DNA of 17,383 nt from SIG622 sp045604705 (GTDB lineage Bacteria > Bacillota > Clostridia > Oscillospirales > CAG-382): positions 1 through 17,383 of the forward strand of contig JAZUOO010000036.1 of the NCBI GenBank assembly GCA_045604705.1, given 5' to 3'. Below the pieces are notes generated by a model. That model did not search any database. It was not told the DNA's origin and saw only the letters and a list, made by a program, of their open reading frames with translations. The stretch's first letter is position 1. Each line of letters begins with the position of its first letter. This document shows, piece after piece, positions 1-7,429 of the stretch. The position numbers and the translations under genes were made by a program.

Positions 1-691
1 TGTGCAGATACCCCGCCCCGGTAAGTGCAGGCAGAGTTTTATGTGCGGAGTCACAACAAATATCTGCACCCAGGGCTATCGGATGTCTGTTCTTTTCAAG
101 AAATCCGAGGTAGGCACCGTGAGCATTGTCCACAAGAAGCAGGACACCGTATTTTTTGCAAACCTGGGAGATACCCTTGATGTCAGCAATGTTACCAAGA
201 TAATCGGGACTTGTGATATACACCGCACAGGGTTTTACTTTTGCCGACACAAGCTTGTTTTCAAGATGTTCCTTTGTGATAACACATTCGGTAATGCCGC
301 CATTTTCCTCGCCGTAAAGCCACTCCACGGAAAAGTCAAGCAGTGCCGCAGACATAACAAATACTTTATGAACATTACGCCCCGCAAATATAAGCGGCTC
401 ACGGTTGTTGTTTCTCGCCCGAAGCGTTGCAAGATACAGCATCGCACGTATGGACAACGACGAACCCTCTGTAGAATACAAGGTTTTCGCACTCCCGAAA
501 AGCGAAGAAGCATTGTTCATACTCTCCTTTATAATACCCTGTGCATGATAAAGCACATCCGCACCGTCAATTTCGGTAATATCAAACCTTTCAAATCCAA
601 GCAAATCTCTGCCTTTATGCCCCGGCATATGCAAACGCCGACTTTGGGACTTTATGTAGTTTTTTACAAAATCAATTATCGGAGTAGTCAT
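1..691 (-). CDS. Orn/Lys/Arg decarboxylase-family PLP enzyme, partial (C-terminus outside window)
   Basis: Fold-type I PLP enzyme of the Orn/Lys/Arg decarboxylase major-domain family (SpeA/YaaO-like), which decarboxylates basic amino acids to polyamine precursors. Only 230 N-terminal residues are present; the frame is open at base 1. Family signatures are MPGHKG at residues 22-27, DNAHGA at 188-193 (Asp188 probably contacts the pyridine nitrogen), and DSAHKTLPALTG at 214-225, with Lys218 the expected Schiff-base lysine. The ATG at 691 has AGGAG 8-9 nt upstream. It begins 49 nt after the stop of the radical SAM gene on the same strand. The small hairpin in that gap (about 720-740) lacks a U-tract, so the gene is probably the last visible member of the SCIFF transcript. 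Substrate cannot be assigned. Family assignment is secure; membership in the peptide pathway is only positional. Confidence 0.88.
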   Translation of the reverse strand, partial: MTTPIIDFVKNYIKSQSRRLHMPGHKGRDLLGFERFDITEIDGADVLYHAQGIIKESMNNASSLFGSAKTLYSTEGSSLSIRAMLYLATLRARNNNREPLIFAGRNVHKVFVMSAALLDFSVEWLYGEENGGITECVITKEHLENKLVSAKVKPCAVYITSPDYLGNIADIKGISQVCKKYGVLLLVDNAHGAYLGFLEKNRHPIALGADICCDSAHKTLPALTGAGYLH

Positions 692-740
692 ATCGGTCAC
701 TCCTTTTTTGGTTGTTTTTGAAATAAGGAAATCCTATTTC

Positions 741-2117
741 CTATTCCTCTTCCTTCGCAGCCTCAAGTGCAATGGCACATTCCATTCTCTTTCTGAAAAG
801 TCTGCAGCCGTATTCGTATACTCCGTTAACCGAGCCTGTCGCATGATAAGCATTCGCCGCACAGCCGCCCGAACAGTAGAGCTTTGCCCAGCAGGTCTTG
901 CATTCTTCTCTTGTGTATACGTTGCAAGCGCCGAATTCATCCTGCTTCTTTGTGTTGGTAACACCGTTCCATACGTCTCCGAGCTTGAATTCCTCCTCGC
1001 CCACAAACTGATGACACGGATAAAGCTCACCCGATGGGGTTACCGCCATGTATTCCGTTCCCGAGCCACAGCCTGAGATTCTCTTGTATATGCAAGGACC
1101 GCCCTTAAGGTCTATCATATAGTGGTAGAAGGTAAAGGGCTTACCCTCTCTGTGCTTTTCGAGCATCAATTCTGCAAGCTTTTCATACTGCTCGCACACT
1201 GTGGCAAAATCCTCCTCGGTAAGTGCCGACGGGTCGTCGGGAGCGCAAACCACAGGCTCCATTGAAAGCTCGTTAAAGCCGAGCTTTAGCATTTCCTTTA
1301 TATCTTCAAGAAAATCGGGGTTTGCATGGGTAAATGTACCTCTCATATAGTAGTTTTTACCGCCTCTCGCTTCTACCATTTTCTGAAATTTCGGAACAAT
1401 TCTCTCCCAGCTTCCGTTGCCCGCATAGTCCACTCTGAATCTGTCGTGAACCTCTTTTCTTCCGTCAAGAGAAAGGACTACATTACTCATTTCATTGTTG
1501 GCAAATTCAATAACATCATCGTCAACAAGCATTCCGTTGGTGGTAAGGGTGAATCTGAAATTTTTATTATGCTGCTTTTCAATGCTTCTGGCATATGCCA
1601 CAAGCTGTTTTACCACATCGAAATTCATAAGCGGCTCGCCGCCGAAGAAGTCAACCTCCAGGTTTCTCCTTGTTCCGGAATTTGCGATAAGGAAGTCAAA
1701 TGCTTGCTTACCAACCTCAAAGCTCATAAGGGCACGCTCACCGTGGTACTTGCCCTGTGACGCAAAGCAGTAAGAGCAATTAAGGTTGCAGGAATGGGCG
1801 ATATGCAGACACAACGCCTTTACAATGCCTGCACTTTTCTTTTTAAGCTCACCCGCCATAGGCTCAAAGGTATCCTCGGAAAAGAGCTTGCCCTGGGCAC
1901 GAAGCTCCTCAATATCCGAAATACAGTCAAGAATGTCCTCTTTTGTGACATCCTCTCTGTCCTTGTACTTTTCAAGGATTGTATCTATAATTTCCTCTTT
2001 ACTGCTCTTTTCGTACATCTCGATAATGTCATATGCGACCTCGTCCACAACGTGTACCGAGCCTGAGCTGATGTCAAGGACTATATTCTGATTCAGTAAT
2101 TTATAACAATGTATCAT
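741..2117 (-). CDS. scfB: SCIFF peptide radical SAM maturase (ranthipeptide thioether synthase)
   Basis: 458 residues, the usual length for SCIFF maturases. It forms a Cys-to-side-chain thioether in the SCIFF precursor by radical SAM chemistry in the cytoplasm. Residues 1-85 resemble a PqqD-like peptide recognition (RRE) domain, including the family opening around NIVLDISSGSVHVVDEVAYD. The radical SAM core carries CNLNCSYC (Cys110, Cys114, Cys117) for the catalytic 4Fe-4S cluster and GGEP at 159-162 for SAM binding. The C-terminal SPASM region contains Cys350, 368, 398, 406, 409, 415, 419 and 438, enough for two auxiliary clusters. The start at 2117 is supported by TTTGGAG upstream. It follows the LRR lipoprotein gene by 38 nt and is separated from its presumed substrate gene (scfA, 3459-3602) by that gene, whereas scfA and scfB are usually adjacent. 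Family and role assignment is strong. Confidence 0.93.
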   Translation of the reverse strand: MIHCYKLLNQNIVLDISSGSVHVVDEVAYDIIEMYEKSSKEEIIDTILEKYKDREDVTKEDILDCISDIEELRAQGKLFSEDTFEPMAGELKKKSAGIVKALCLHIAHSCNLNCSYCFASQGKYHGERALMSFEVGKQAFDFLIANSGTRRNLEVDFFGGEPLMNFDVVKQLVAYARSIEKQHNKNFRFTLTTNGMLVDDDVIEFANNEMSNVVLSLDGRKEVHDRFRVDYAGNGSWERIVPKFQKMVEARGGKNYYMRGTFTHANPDFLEDIKEMLKLGFNELSMEPVVCAPDDPSALTEEDFATVCEQYEKLAELMLEKHREGKPFTFYHYMIDLKGGPCIYKRISGCGSGTEYMAVTPSGELYPCHQFVGEEEFKLGDVWNGVTNTKKQDEFGACNVYTREECKTCWAKLYCSGGCAANAYHATGSVNGVYEYGCRLFRKRMECAIALEAAKEEE

Positions 2118-2155
2118 TTTATTTCTCCAAAGGATTTGTTTGCGGTTTTATCTTT

Positions 2156-3379
2156 TTATTTTCCGAAAATTATTGTTGTCTCGCTTATTGTATCAGCCTG
2201 TATTCCAAGGGCTTCCCACTGCTCTTTTGTACCGCCGAAATAGATTTCTTCAATGGAAGTTGAGTAGAACACCCTTTTCCCGATGCTTTCTAAACTTTCG
2301 GGAAGTGTCACCTTTTTAAGAGGCTTGGCGTAAGCGAATATATAATCGCCCATAATCTTAACGCCCTCGGGAATTACTATCTCCTCAAGGGTGGAGTCCC
2401 ATCTGAACGCACCGTCGCCTATTTTAGTAACACTGTTGGGAATATTAATACTTTTAAGTGGAGGCCCATTGAATGCATAGTCACCTATTTCGGTAACCCC
2501 CTGGGGAATTACTATACTTTCAAGAGTGCCGGCGTATTCAAATGCACCATAGCCTATTTTCACGACACCGTCGGGAATTATGTATTCCTTTGCAGTGTTT
2601 CCCCGTGGATAAAAAATAATCTCTGTCTTATCCTTGTTGAAAAGAACACCGTCAACGCTACTGTAGTTTTTATTGTTTGCATCAACATTTATACTTTCAA
2701 TATTTGAGCCCGAAAACGCCTCAAGTCCTATGTATTCAACACTTGCGGGAATATCAATGGATTTGAAAAATCTGTTGCCACAACCGGTAAACGCATAGTT
2801 GCCTATGCTTATAACGCTGTCGGGAATTTCAATTCCCGACATGGAAGAACATCCTTCAAAGGCACGTTCGCCGATTTCAGAAAGTCCATCGGGAAGCTTT
2901 ACTTTGTCAAGAAAGGTACAGTCACTGAATGCATAGTCGCCTATGCTTGTAACGCTATCCGGAATTTCTACGGTATAAAGGTATATACATTTTTCAAAGG
3001 CATAATCTCCGATTCTTTCAACACCGTCTGCGATTACAACCGTGTCAACGTCATAATCCTCCCAGGGTGTATCTGCTTTATCGTAGAAGCTGCTTCCGTC
3101 CTCTTTCCTGATATAATCCCACATTTCACCGTCACCGGTTACTGTAAGCACTCCGGAGGTTTCGTCATAATTCCATGTGGTTTTTTCACCGCAGGCGTCT
3201 TCATCGTACTCTTCCGGCACGGGATTCTTTTCCCTTACAGATGCAGGCTTTTCGAGTGCAACATCGTTTTGTGCATTTCCGCCCTTATCTGTATTTTTGT
3301 CTTTCCCGGTACAGCCCGATAAAGACACTGCAATCGCAGTTGCAGCCGCACATAATATCACTACCCATTTGTTTTTCAT
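2156..3379 (-). CDS. BspA-like leucine-rich repeat lipoprotein
   Basis: 407 residues. An N-terminal lipoprotein signal peptide (basic MKNK, hydrophobic segment, lipobox LSGC with Cys23 as lipidation site) predicts export and anchoring to the outer membrane face. A linker of about 60 acidic and polar residues follows. Then come about ten LRR_5/TpLRR repeats of roughly 22-23 residues with the recurring pattern IPDSVTSIGDYAFSDC, interrupted near residues 230-265 by an NKNYSSVDGVLFNKDKT-type segment typical of BspA proteins. Such proteins are generally binding or adhesion surfaces; no catalytic motif is visible. GGAGG lies 8 nt before the ATG. The gene begins 31 nt after the terminator hairpin that follows scfA, so it has no room for its own consensus promoter and probably depends on read-through. 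Its position between precursor peptide and maturase is unusual. Fold is clear; ligand unknown. Confidence 0.9.
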   Translation of the reverse strand: MKNKWVVILCAAATAIAVSLSGCTGKDKNTDKGGNAQNDVALEKPASVREKNPVPEEYDEDACGEKTTWNYDETSGVLTVTGDGEMWDYIRKEDGSSFYDKADTPWEDYDVDTVVIADGVERIGDYAFEKCIYLYTVEIPDSVTSIGDYAFSDCTFLDKVKLPDGLSEIGERAFEGCSSMSGIEIPDSVISIGNYAFTGCGNRFFKSIDIPASVEYIGLEAFSGSNIESINVDANNKNYSSVDGVLFNKDKTEIIFYPRGNTAKEYIIPDGVVKIGYGAFEYAGTLESIVIPQGVTEIGDYAFNGPPLKSINIPNSVTKIGDGAFRWDSTLEEIVIPEGVKIMGDYIFAYAKPLKKVTLPESLESIGKRVFYSTSIEEIYFGGTKEQWEALGIQADTISETTIIFGK

Positions 3380-3410
3380 GATATATCCTCCGTAAAATTA
3401 TATTATGTTA

Positions 3411-3443
3411 AAAAAGCACCGCCGTTGGGTTCGGCGGCGCTTT
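3411..3443 (-). terminator. Intrinsic terminator after scfA
   Basis: On the minus strand a 9-bp GC-rich stem (plus-strand arms 3416-3424 and 3432-3440, one G-U pair) with a 7-nt loop is flanked by A-rich sequence upstream and six T residues downstream. It lies 16 nt beyond the scfA stop and before the LRR gene, so it should end most scfA transcripts and let only a fraction continue into the LRR and scfB genes. Confidence 0.88.
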
Positions 3444-3458
3444 CAGCATACTATTTTA

Positions 3459-3602
3459 TTACTTCTTGTTTTCGCACTGCTGATTTGCGATACCGCAGCT
3501 TGTCTTGCAAGCAGACTGGCAGGAAGTCTGGCATTCTCCGCAACCGCCGTTCTTTGCGCTCTTGCAGAGGTTCTTTGTTTCAAGTGTCTTGATACGCTTC
3601 AT
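3459..3602 (-). CDS. scfA: SCIFF ranthipeptide precursor
   Basis: 47-residue precursor peptide starting MKRIKTLETKNLC, with the family-defining run CGECQTSCQSACKTSC at 21-36 and a last Cys at 43. SCIFF means six cysteines in forty-five residues. Here there are seven (Cys13, 21, 24, 28, 32, 36, 43), the extra one being Cys13. In characterised SCIFFs (CteA, Tte1186a), as I recall, the thioether joins Cys32 to Thr37; this peptide has Gly37 (SCGIANQQC), so that acceptor is missing. AAGGAGG sits 8 nt before the ATG, and a consensus promoter lies 35 nt further upstream. The maturase is on the same strand, two genes downstream. The family call rests on the near-identical Cys core. The mature structure and biological role of SCIFF peptides are not established. 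Confidence 0.95.
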   Translation of the reverse strand: MKRIKTLETKNLCKSAKNGGCGECQTSCQSACKTSCGIANQQCENKK

Positions 3603-3636
3603 AGTTCTTTCCTCCTTGAAAATTTCTATTCGATGT

Positions 3637-3665
3637 ATTATATCACATATTTTTTGCTAAGTCAA
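3637..3665 (-). promoter_or_regulatory. Sigma-A promoter of scfA operon
   Basis: On the minus strand TTGACT (plus 3660-3665) and TATAAT (plus 3637-3642) are separated by exactly 17 bp. The -10 box ends 34 nt before the scfA start codon. This near-perfect promoter suggests strong expression of the precursor peptide. Confidence 0.9.
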
Positions 3666-3773
3666 TCGGTTGAATGCAAATTCATTTTTTTGTTACATTT
3701 GAAGTGCAAGCCCGGAAAAATATTCCAAAAGTGTAATATTTACAGTATATTCAACAATTCCGATTTAATAAAA

Positions 3774-3781
3774 TGTATAAT
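3774..3781 (+). promoter_or_regulatory. Possible extended -10 for the stalk/NodB-like protein gene
   Basis: TGTATAAT lies 35 nt before the ATG at 3817, in an AT-rich stretch of the divergent intergenic region. No good -35 hexamer is found 17 bp upstream, so this is only a candidate. Confidence 0.35.
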
Positions 3782-3816
3782 AATATTGTAAAAACATAGG
3801 AAACGGAGGTGTATGT

Positions 3817-5184
3817 ATGAATAAAAGAAAAATCCTGACTCTCACGGCTTGGTTCTGTGCCTTTGCCTTGATTTGCGGTGCTCCCGGCGTCAGCGGTTCA
3901 AGCACGTCGTACAACGATGTCAACTATAAAACCTACGAAAACCTTTCGGAAAATTCCGACATCCCGAGTCTTTTCAAAAATGACGATGTTTTTTCAAATT
4001 ACAAAGACTACCCTCCCGTTATCTCGGATGGTGTGGAGTATGTTCCCCTTGAGCTTTTTTACGGACTTTCAAATGTCAAAATCAATTATTCCGACGACAA
4101 CTCCAACTTCTATATTCAGAACAAGGATACCAATGAGTACATCTCCTTCAACATAAGTGACAACTACGCCGTAACAGGAAAGAACAAGATATATGACACA
4201 GAGGCTCCAAACTATTACGGAGTACAGTATGTTCCCTTAAGAGCAGTGTGTGATACGGTAAGCATCGGGTGCAGTACGTACAATGACAGCGAAAACAAAG
4301 TGTATGCCATTGAGATCTATACCAAAGACGAATCACTCTCTGCACAGGACCTGCTGCAGATTCATGCACCGGAGCTTTACTCAGCTCCCGAATCCGCAGA
4401 AACAACACCCGAATCAAAAAATCCTTTGATAAATTACAATCCTTCCGCAACCTATCCGTACTACAATCCGGATACTATGGGCAACGACGGCTACACATTC
4501 AACGACATAACAAATACGGGCAGTGAAATTCCCAAGTCCGATTCTTCCGATGAACAAAAACAGGTTGACGCTCCAAAGCCTTCGGAGTACAAAAAGGGCA
4601 ATATAATGTTGTTCTACACACCGGATCACTTTGAGAACGCGGAAAAGACTCTTGACGCTCTTGATGATCTGGGCTTGAAAGCGGTATTTTTTGTGACGGA
4701 GGAAAACATACTCACATATCCCGCGACCATCAGAAGAATATATACCTCCGGTCACACTCTGGGTATAACCTTCAGCGAGATAAACGACGGACTTTTCGCC
4801 GAAGGAGTTCTTGAACAAAAAACCGAAGCTGCGGAAGATGCCCTTTATGAGGTTGCAAAGCTCAAGACAAGACTGGTATATCTTGGCAGCGACAGCAAAG
4901 CAAACGTTCTCCCGGACAACATCCGCACAAGAGCAGAAAACCTCGGTCTGTGTACCGTAACACTGAACGCAGATGCAAAGACCGACACGCTGAACGCAAA
5001 AAAGTCTGCCGAAAATATGCGTAACAGCATAAAAGACATCCGCAAGAGCTACGGCTCCGATACAGCATACTTCAAAATGCACCACACCGACAGCGCAATC
5101 TCCGCAGTCAAAGCTGCAGCAGCTACGGCAACGGCAAATCATGTAATAACGATTGAGTTGTTTGATGAAACAAGAAAAGCATAA
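3817..5184 (+). CDS. Secreted protein: copper amine oxidase-like stalk domain plus degenerate polysaccharide deacetylase domain
   Basis: 455 residues. An N-terminal Sec signal peptide (MNKRK, hydrophobic core, likely cleavage near GVSG/SS at about 27) predicts secretion. Residues 65-175 match the copper amine oxidase N-terminal-like 'stalk' domain of Firmicutes envelope proteins, with two half-repeats reading GVEYVPLELFYG and GVQYVPLRAVCD. A Pro/Ser/Asn-rich linker follows. From about residue 260 the pattern IMLFYTPDH, followed by KTLDALDDLGLKAVFFVTEENI, resembles the NodB polysaccharide deacetylase fold. The catalytic motifs are eroded: the metal-binding TFDDG is replaced by FYTPDH, and the HSxxH motif by SGHTLGI. 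It is therefore probably a wall-associated, non-catalytic binding protein. GGAGG precedes the ATG by 7 nt; an intrinsic terminator follows. Domain assignment rests on pattern recognition only. Confidence 0.75.
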   Translation: MNKRKILTLTAWFCAFALICGAPGVSGSSTSYNDVNYKTYENLSENSDIPSLFKNDDVFSNYKDYPPVISDGVEYVPLELFYGLSNVKINYSDDNSNFYIQNKDTNEYISFNISDNYAVTGKNKIYDTEAPNYYGVQYVPLRAVCDTVSIGCSTYNDSENKVYAIEIYTKDESLSAQDLLQIHAPELYSAPESAETTPESKNPLINYNPSATYPYYNPDTMGNDGYTFNDITNTGSEIPKSDSSDEQKQVDAPKPSEYKKGNIMLFYTPDHFENAEKTLDALDDLGLKAVFFVTEENILTYPATIRRIYTSGHTLGITFSEINDGLFAEGVLEQKTEAAEDALYEVAKLKTRLVYLGSDSKANVLPDNIRTRAENLGLCTVTLNADAKTDTLNAKKSAENMRNSIKDIRKSYGSDTAYFKMHHTDSAISAVKAAAATATANHVITIELFDETRKA

Positions 5185-5238
5185 AGTGGAATGAACAGAA
5201 TTCAGCAAGAATCGCAGTAAAGTCAAAAATTAACAATC

Positions 5239-5271
5239 AAAGGCGTGTGCTTTATGTGCACGTCTTTTTTT
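5239..5271 (+). terminator. Intrinsic terminator after the stalk/NodB-like gene
   Basis: A 12-bp stem (5239-5250 with 5256-5267, including G-U pairs) and the loop TTTAT are followed by a run of seven T residues. It sits 55 nt after the stop codon. Confidence 0.85.
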
Positions 5272-5348
5272 CACAATCTCCACTTCGGAGTTTTTACCCG
5301 CTTTCACGTAAATTTACAGCATATACATAGAATCCCACCACATATCTG

Positions 5349-5357
5349 TGATAAAAT
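5349..5357 (+). promoter_or_regulatory. Possible extended -10 upstream of the YhaO-like gene
   Basis: TGATAAAAT fits an extended -10 (TGn followed by TAAAAT) 110 nt before the ATG at 5467. No convincing -35 hexamer accompanies it. The rest of the 5272-5466 leader is AT-rich and shows no other feature I recognise. Confidence 0.3.
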
Positions 5358-5466
5358 TAGTGTGTATATTTTGTATAAATTTGTGAAAATTTGTTTTGTG
5401 TATGGAAGCAGTGCTCTTTGCTAAATAACAAACACAAAATACACGTCAGAAGGAGTGATCACAAGT

Positions 5467-6555
5467 ATGATAAGATTCGTCCACATTGCAGACCTGCACC
5501 TGGACTCACCGTTTACCGGTTGCTCCCTTGAGGAACGGCGCGAGCGAAGAAACGAGCTGAAAAACGCACTCGCCGCGGTAACGAGCTATTGTAATGAACA
5601 CAGTATAGAGCTTCTGCTTATCTCCGGCGACCTCTTTGACGGAGACTTCGCAGGCAAGCAAACTGCCGCTTTCACCGCAGAATGCTTCTCACGAATCCCA
5701 AATACCCACGTATTTATCGCCCCGGGCAACCACGATCACTACGGGCACAGCTCTCCTTATAAATACTGTACCTTCCCGCCCAACGTCCATATCTTTACCG
5801 AGGAAAAGCTTCAGTCCGTGGAGATACCGTCTCTTGGCTGTGCGGTGTACGGTTATGGGTTCAATTCTGCAAAAATGAGTGAGAGACCTCTTTCCGGAAT
5901 ACACCCCTTTGATACAGACAGAATAAATATACTTGTGGCTCACGGCGACCTGGATGTTCCCTCTGTGTACTACACCATAAAAGGCGAGGATCTTGAAAGA
6001 AGCGGACTTGACTATGCGGCTCTCGGACATATCCATAAGCCCTCAGGACTTATGTACTTTGGAAAGACAGCCTGTGCCTACAGCGGATGTCTTGTGGGCA
6101 GGGACTTTGGCGAATGCGGTAAAAGAGGTATGATCGTCGGCGAGATAACAAAGGCGGGAACGGAAATAAAGTATGTTCCCGTAACTCACAGGAGCTATGA
6201 GGAAATAACCGTTGACGTTACCGGCAAGGAGCTTTCCGAGATAATGACCGAAATAAAGGAAAAATGCCGCAACTTTACGGAAATGACAAGCGTGCGTATC
6301 ATTCTTGTGGGCGAGCGAAACGAATTCGGCTCTGTACCAAAGAAATGTGTCGAGGATGCTCTGTCCCATGTTGACTCTATCCGACTTTCCGACCAAAGCA
6401 CTGAGATGCTCAGATATGATGAGCTGCTTACGGAATACTCGCTCAGAGGTGCTTTTGCGAGAAGCTTGCGTCCCTATATGGAATCGGACAATGAAAGAAT
6501 CCGAGAAAAAGGAAAGCGTGCGCTGAGGTACGGTCTTGAGGCTCTGAGAAAATAA
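5467..6555 (+). CDS. YhaO/SbcD-type metallophosphoesterase, DNA repair exonuclease family
   Basis: 362 residues. Calcineurin-like phosphoesterase of the Mre11/SbcD/YhaO family, a Mn-dependent nuclease module acting on DNA ends. Visible metal and catalytic motifs are ADLHLD (Asp9, His11), GDLFDG (Asp55), GNHDHYG (Asn88, His89), AHGDLD and GHIH, in the family order. The C-terminal 90 residues form the smaller cap region. A longer frame opens at GTG 5455, but that codon overlaps the ribosome site AAGGAG (5450-5455), so the ATG at 5467 is the likely start. In Bacillus yhaO is followed by the SMC-like ATPase gene yhaN. Here the next gene is an MBL-fold hydrolase with its own promoter, so the usual ATPase partner is not adjacent. 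Family is secure; in vivo function is inferred. Confidence 0.88.
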   Translation: MIRFVHIADLHLDSPFTGCSLEERRERRNELKNALAAVTSYCNEHSIELLLISGDLFDGDFAGKQTAAFTAECFSRIPNTHVFIAPGNHDHYGHSSPYKYCTFPPNVHIFTEEKLQSVEIPSLGCAVYGYGFNSAKMSERPLSGIHPFDTDRINILVAHGDLDVPSVYYTIKGEDLERSGLDYAALGHIHKPSGLMYFGKTACAYSGCLVGRDFGECGKRGMIVGEITKAGTEIKYVPVTHRSYEEITVDVTGKELSEIMTEIKEKCRNFTEMTSVRIILVGERNEFGSVPKKCVEDALSHVDSIRLSDQSTEMLRYDELLTEYSLRGAFARSLRPYMESDNERIREKGKRALRYGLEALRK

Positions 6556-6583
6556 CCCATTTTAGAAAATTTACAAATAACTC

Positions 6584-6612
6584 TTGAAATAAGACGTTCC
6601 GAAATATATAAT
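6584..6612 (+). promoter_or_regulatory. Sigma-A promoter of the WalJ-like gene
   Basis: TTGAAA (6584-6589) and TATAAT (6607-6612) are separated by 17 bp, 29 nt beyond the previous stop codon and 44 nt before the next ATG. Confidence 0.85.
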
Positions 6613-6656
6613 ATACGAATTCATACCCCTGTGTACGAAAGGAAAGATCGCAGCAA

Positions 6657-7412
6657 ATGATAAAGTGTATTCCCCTTTTTTCCGGCTCTACCGGGAATTC
6701 CACATATATAAACTGCGGCGGTGAGGAGTTTCTCATAGACTGCGGAGTCTCCTGTAAGGCTGTAAGTACTGCTCTGGGCGAGATCGGGACGTCCATTGAA
6801 GCAATACGCGGCATATTTGTAACCCATGAGCACATCGACCACATCAAGGGGCTTGAAATCATCTCTAAAAAATATAATATCCCTGTTTATATGAACACAA
6901 ATTCGGCAAAGTACATATACTGCAGTGACGGCTTTGAGTTCTTGCGCTCCCGTGTAAAAATACTTGATCCGACGGAGTGCGTAAAAACGGAAAATGCAAG
7001 GTTTGATGTCTATAAAACTCCACACGACTCATGGGGAAGTGTCTGCTACAGAGTCACCACAGACGACGATGCCCTTGGCTATGCAACAGACATCGGCTAT
7101 ATCACAAAGGGAATTGCTTCGGCACTGATGGGCTGCAGAACCGTGGTAATAGAATCAAATCATGACGTGGATATGCTAAGGCACGGTCCCTATCCGGTAT
7201 ATCTTCAAAACAGAATACTTTCAAAAAGCGGACATCTTTCCAACGACGACTGTGCAAGATTTTTACCTCACCTTGTTCAAAGCGGGACAAGTAAATTATG
7301 GCTTGCCCACCTGTCAAGGGAGAACAATCTTCCCGCCCTTGCGCTTGAGTGTGCTAAAAAGTCGCTTGAGAGCTTTGGAAATGTTGAAATTGATGTTTGC
7401 AGAGAAAAGTAA
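6657..7412 (+). CDS. walJ: WalJ/YycJ-like MBL-fold metallo-hydrolase
   Basis: 251 residues, matching the YycJ/WalJ family of metallo-beta-lactamase-fold hydrolases implicated in DNA metabolism and coordination of cell division with replication. The N-terminus reads PLFSGSTGNSTYI, typical of the family. The metal-binding motif THEHIDH has His57, His59, Asp61 and His62. Later conserved elements are GYATDIGYI and ESNHD. AAAGGAA lies about 13 nt before the ATG, a slightly long spacing. It has its own promoter and a downstream hairpin terminator, so it is probably monocistronic. It is not next to the walRK two-component genes with which it is linked in Bacillus. The family is clear; the gene symbol is by similarity. 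Confidence 0.85.
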   Translation: MIKCIPLFSGSTGNSTYINCGGEEFLIDCGVSCKAVSTALGEIGTSIEAIRGIFVTHEHIDHIKGLEIISKKYNIPVYMNTNSAKYIYCSDGFEFLRSRVKILDPTECVKTENARFDVYKTPHDSWGSVCYRVTTDDDALGYATDIGYITKGIASALMGCRTVVIESNHDVDMLRHGPYPVYLQNRILSKSGHLSNDDCARFLPHLVQSGTSKLWLAHLSRENNLPALALECAKKSLESFGNVEIDVCREK

Positions 7413-7429
7413 ATTTAATACAGCACATA

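Noticed and set aside
2..721. Long plus-strand open frame of 239 codons
   Set aside because: It is antisense to the PLP decarboxylase gene, whose minus-strand product carries clear family motifs, and its own product is Cys/Arg/His-rich without any recognisable domain.
719..740. Hairpin between scfB and the decarboxylase gene as a terminator
   Set aside because: The stem is A/T-rich and on the minus strand is followed by A residues rather than a T-tract.
4414..5226. 270-codon minus-strand open frame
   Set aside because: It lies opposite the secreted stalk/NodB-like gene, has a Cys/Val-rich composition, no ribosome site and no domain.
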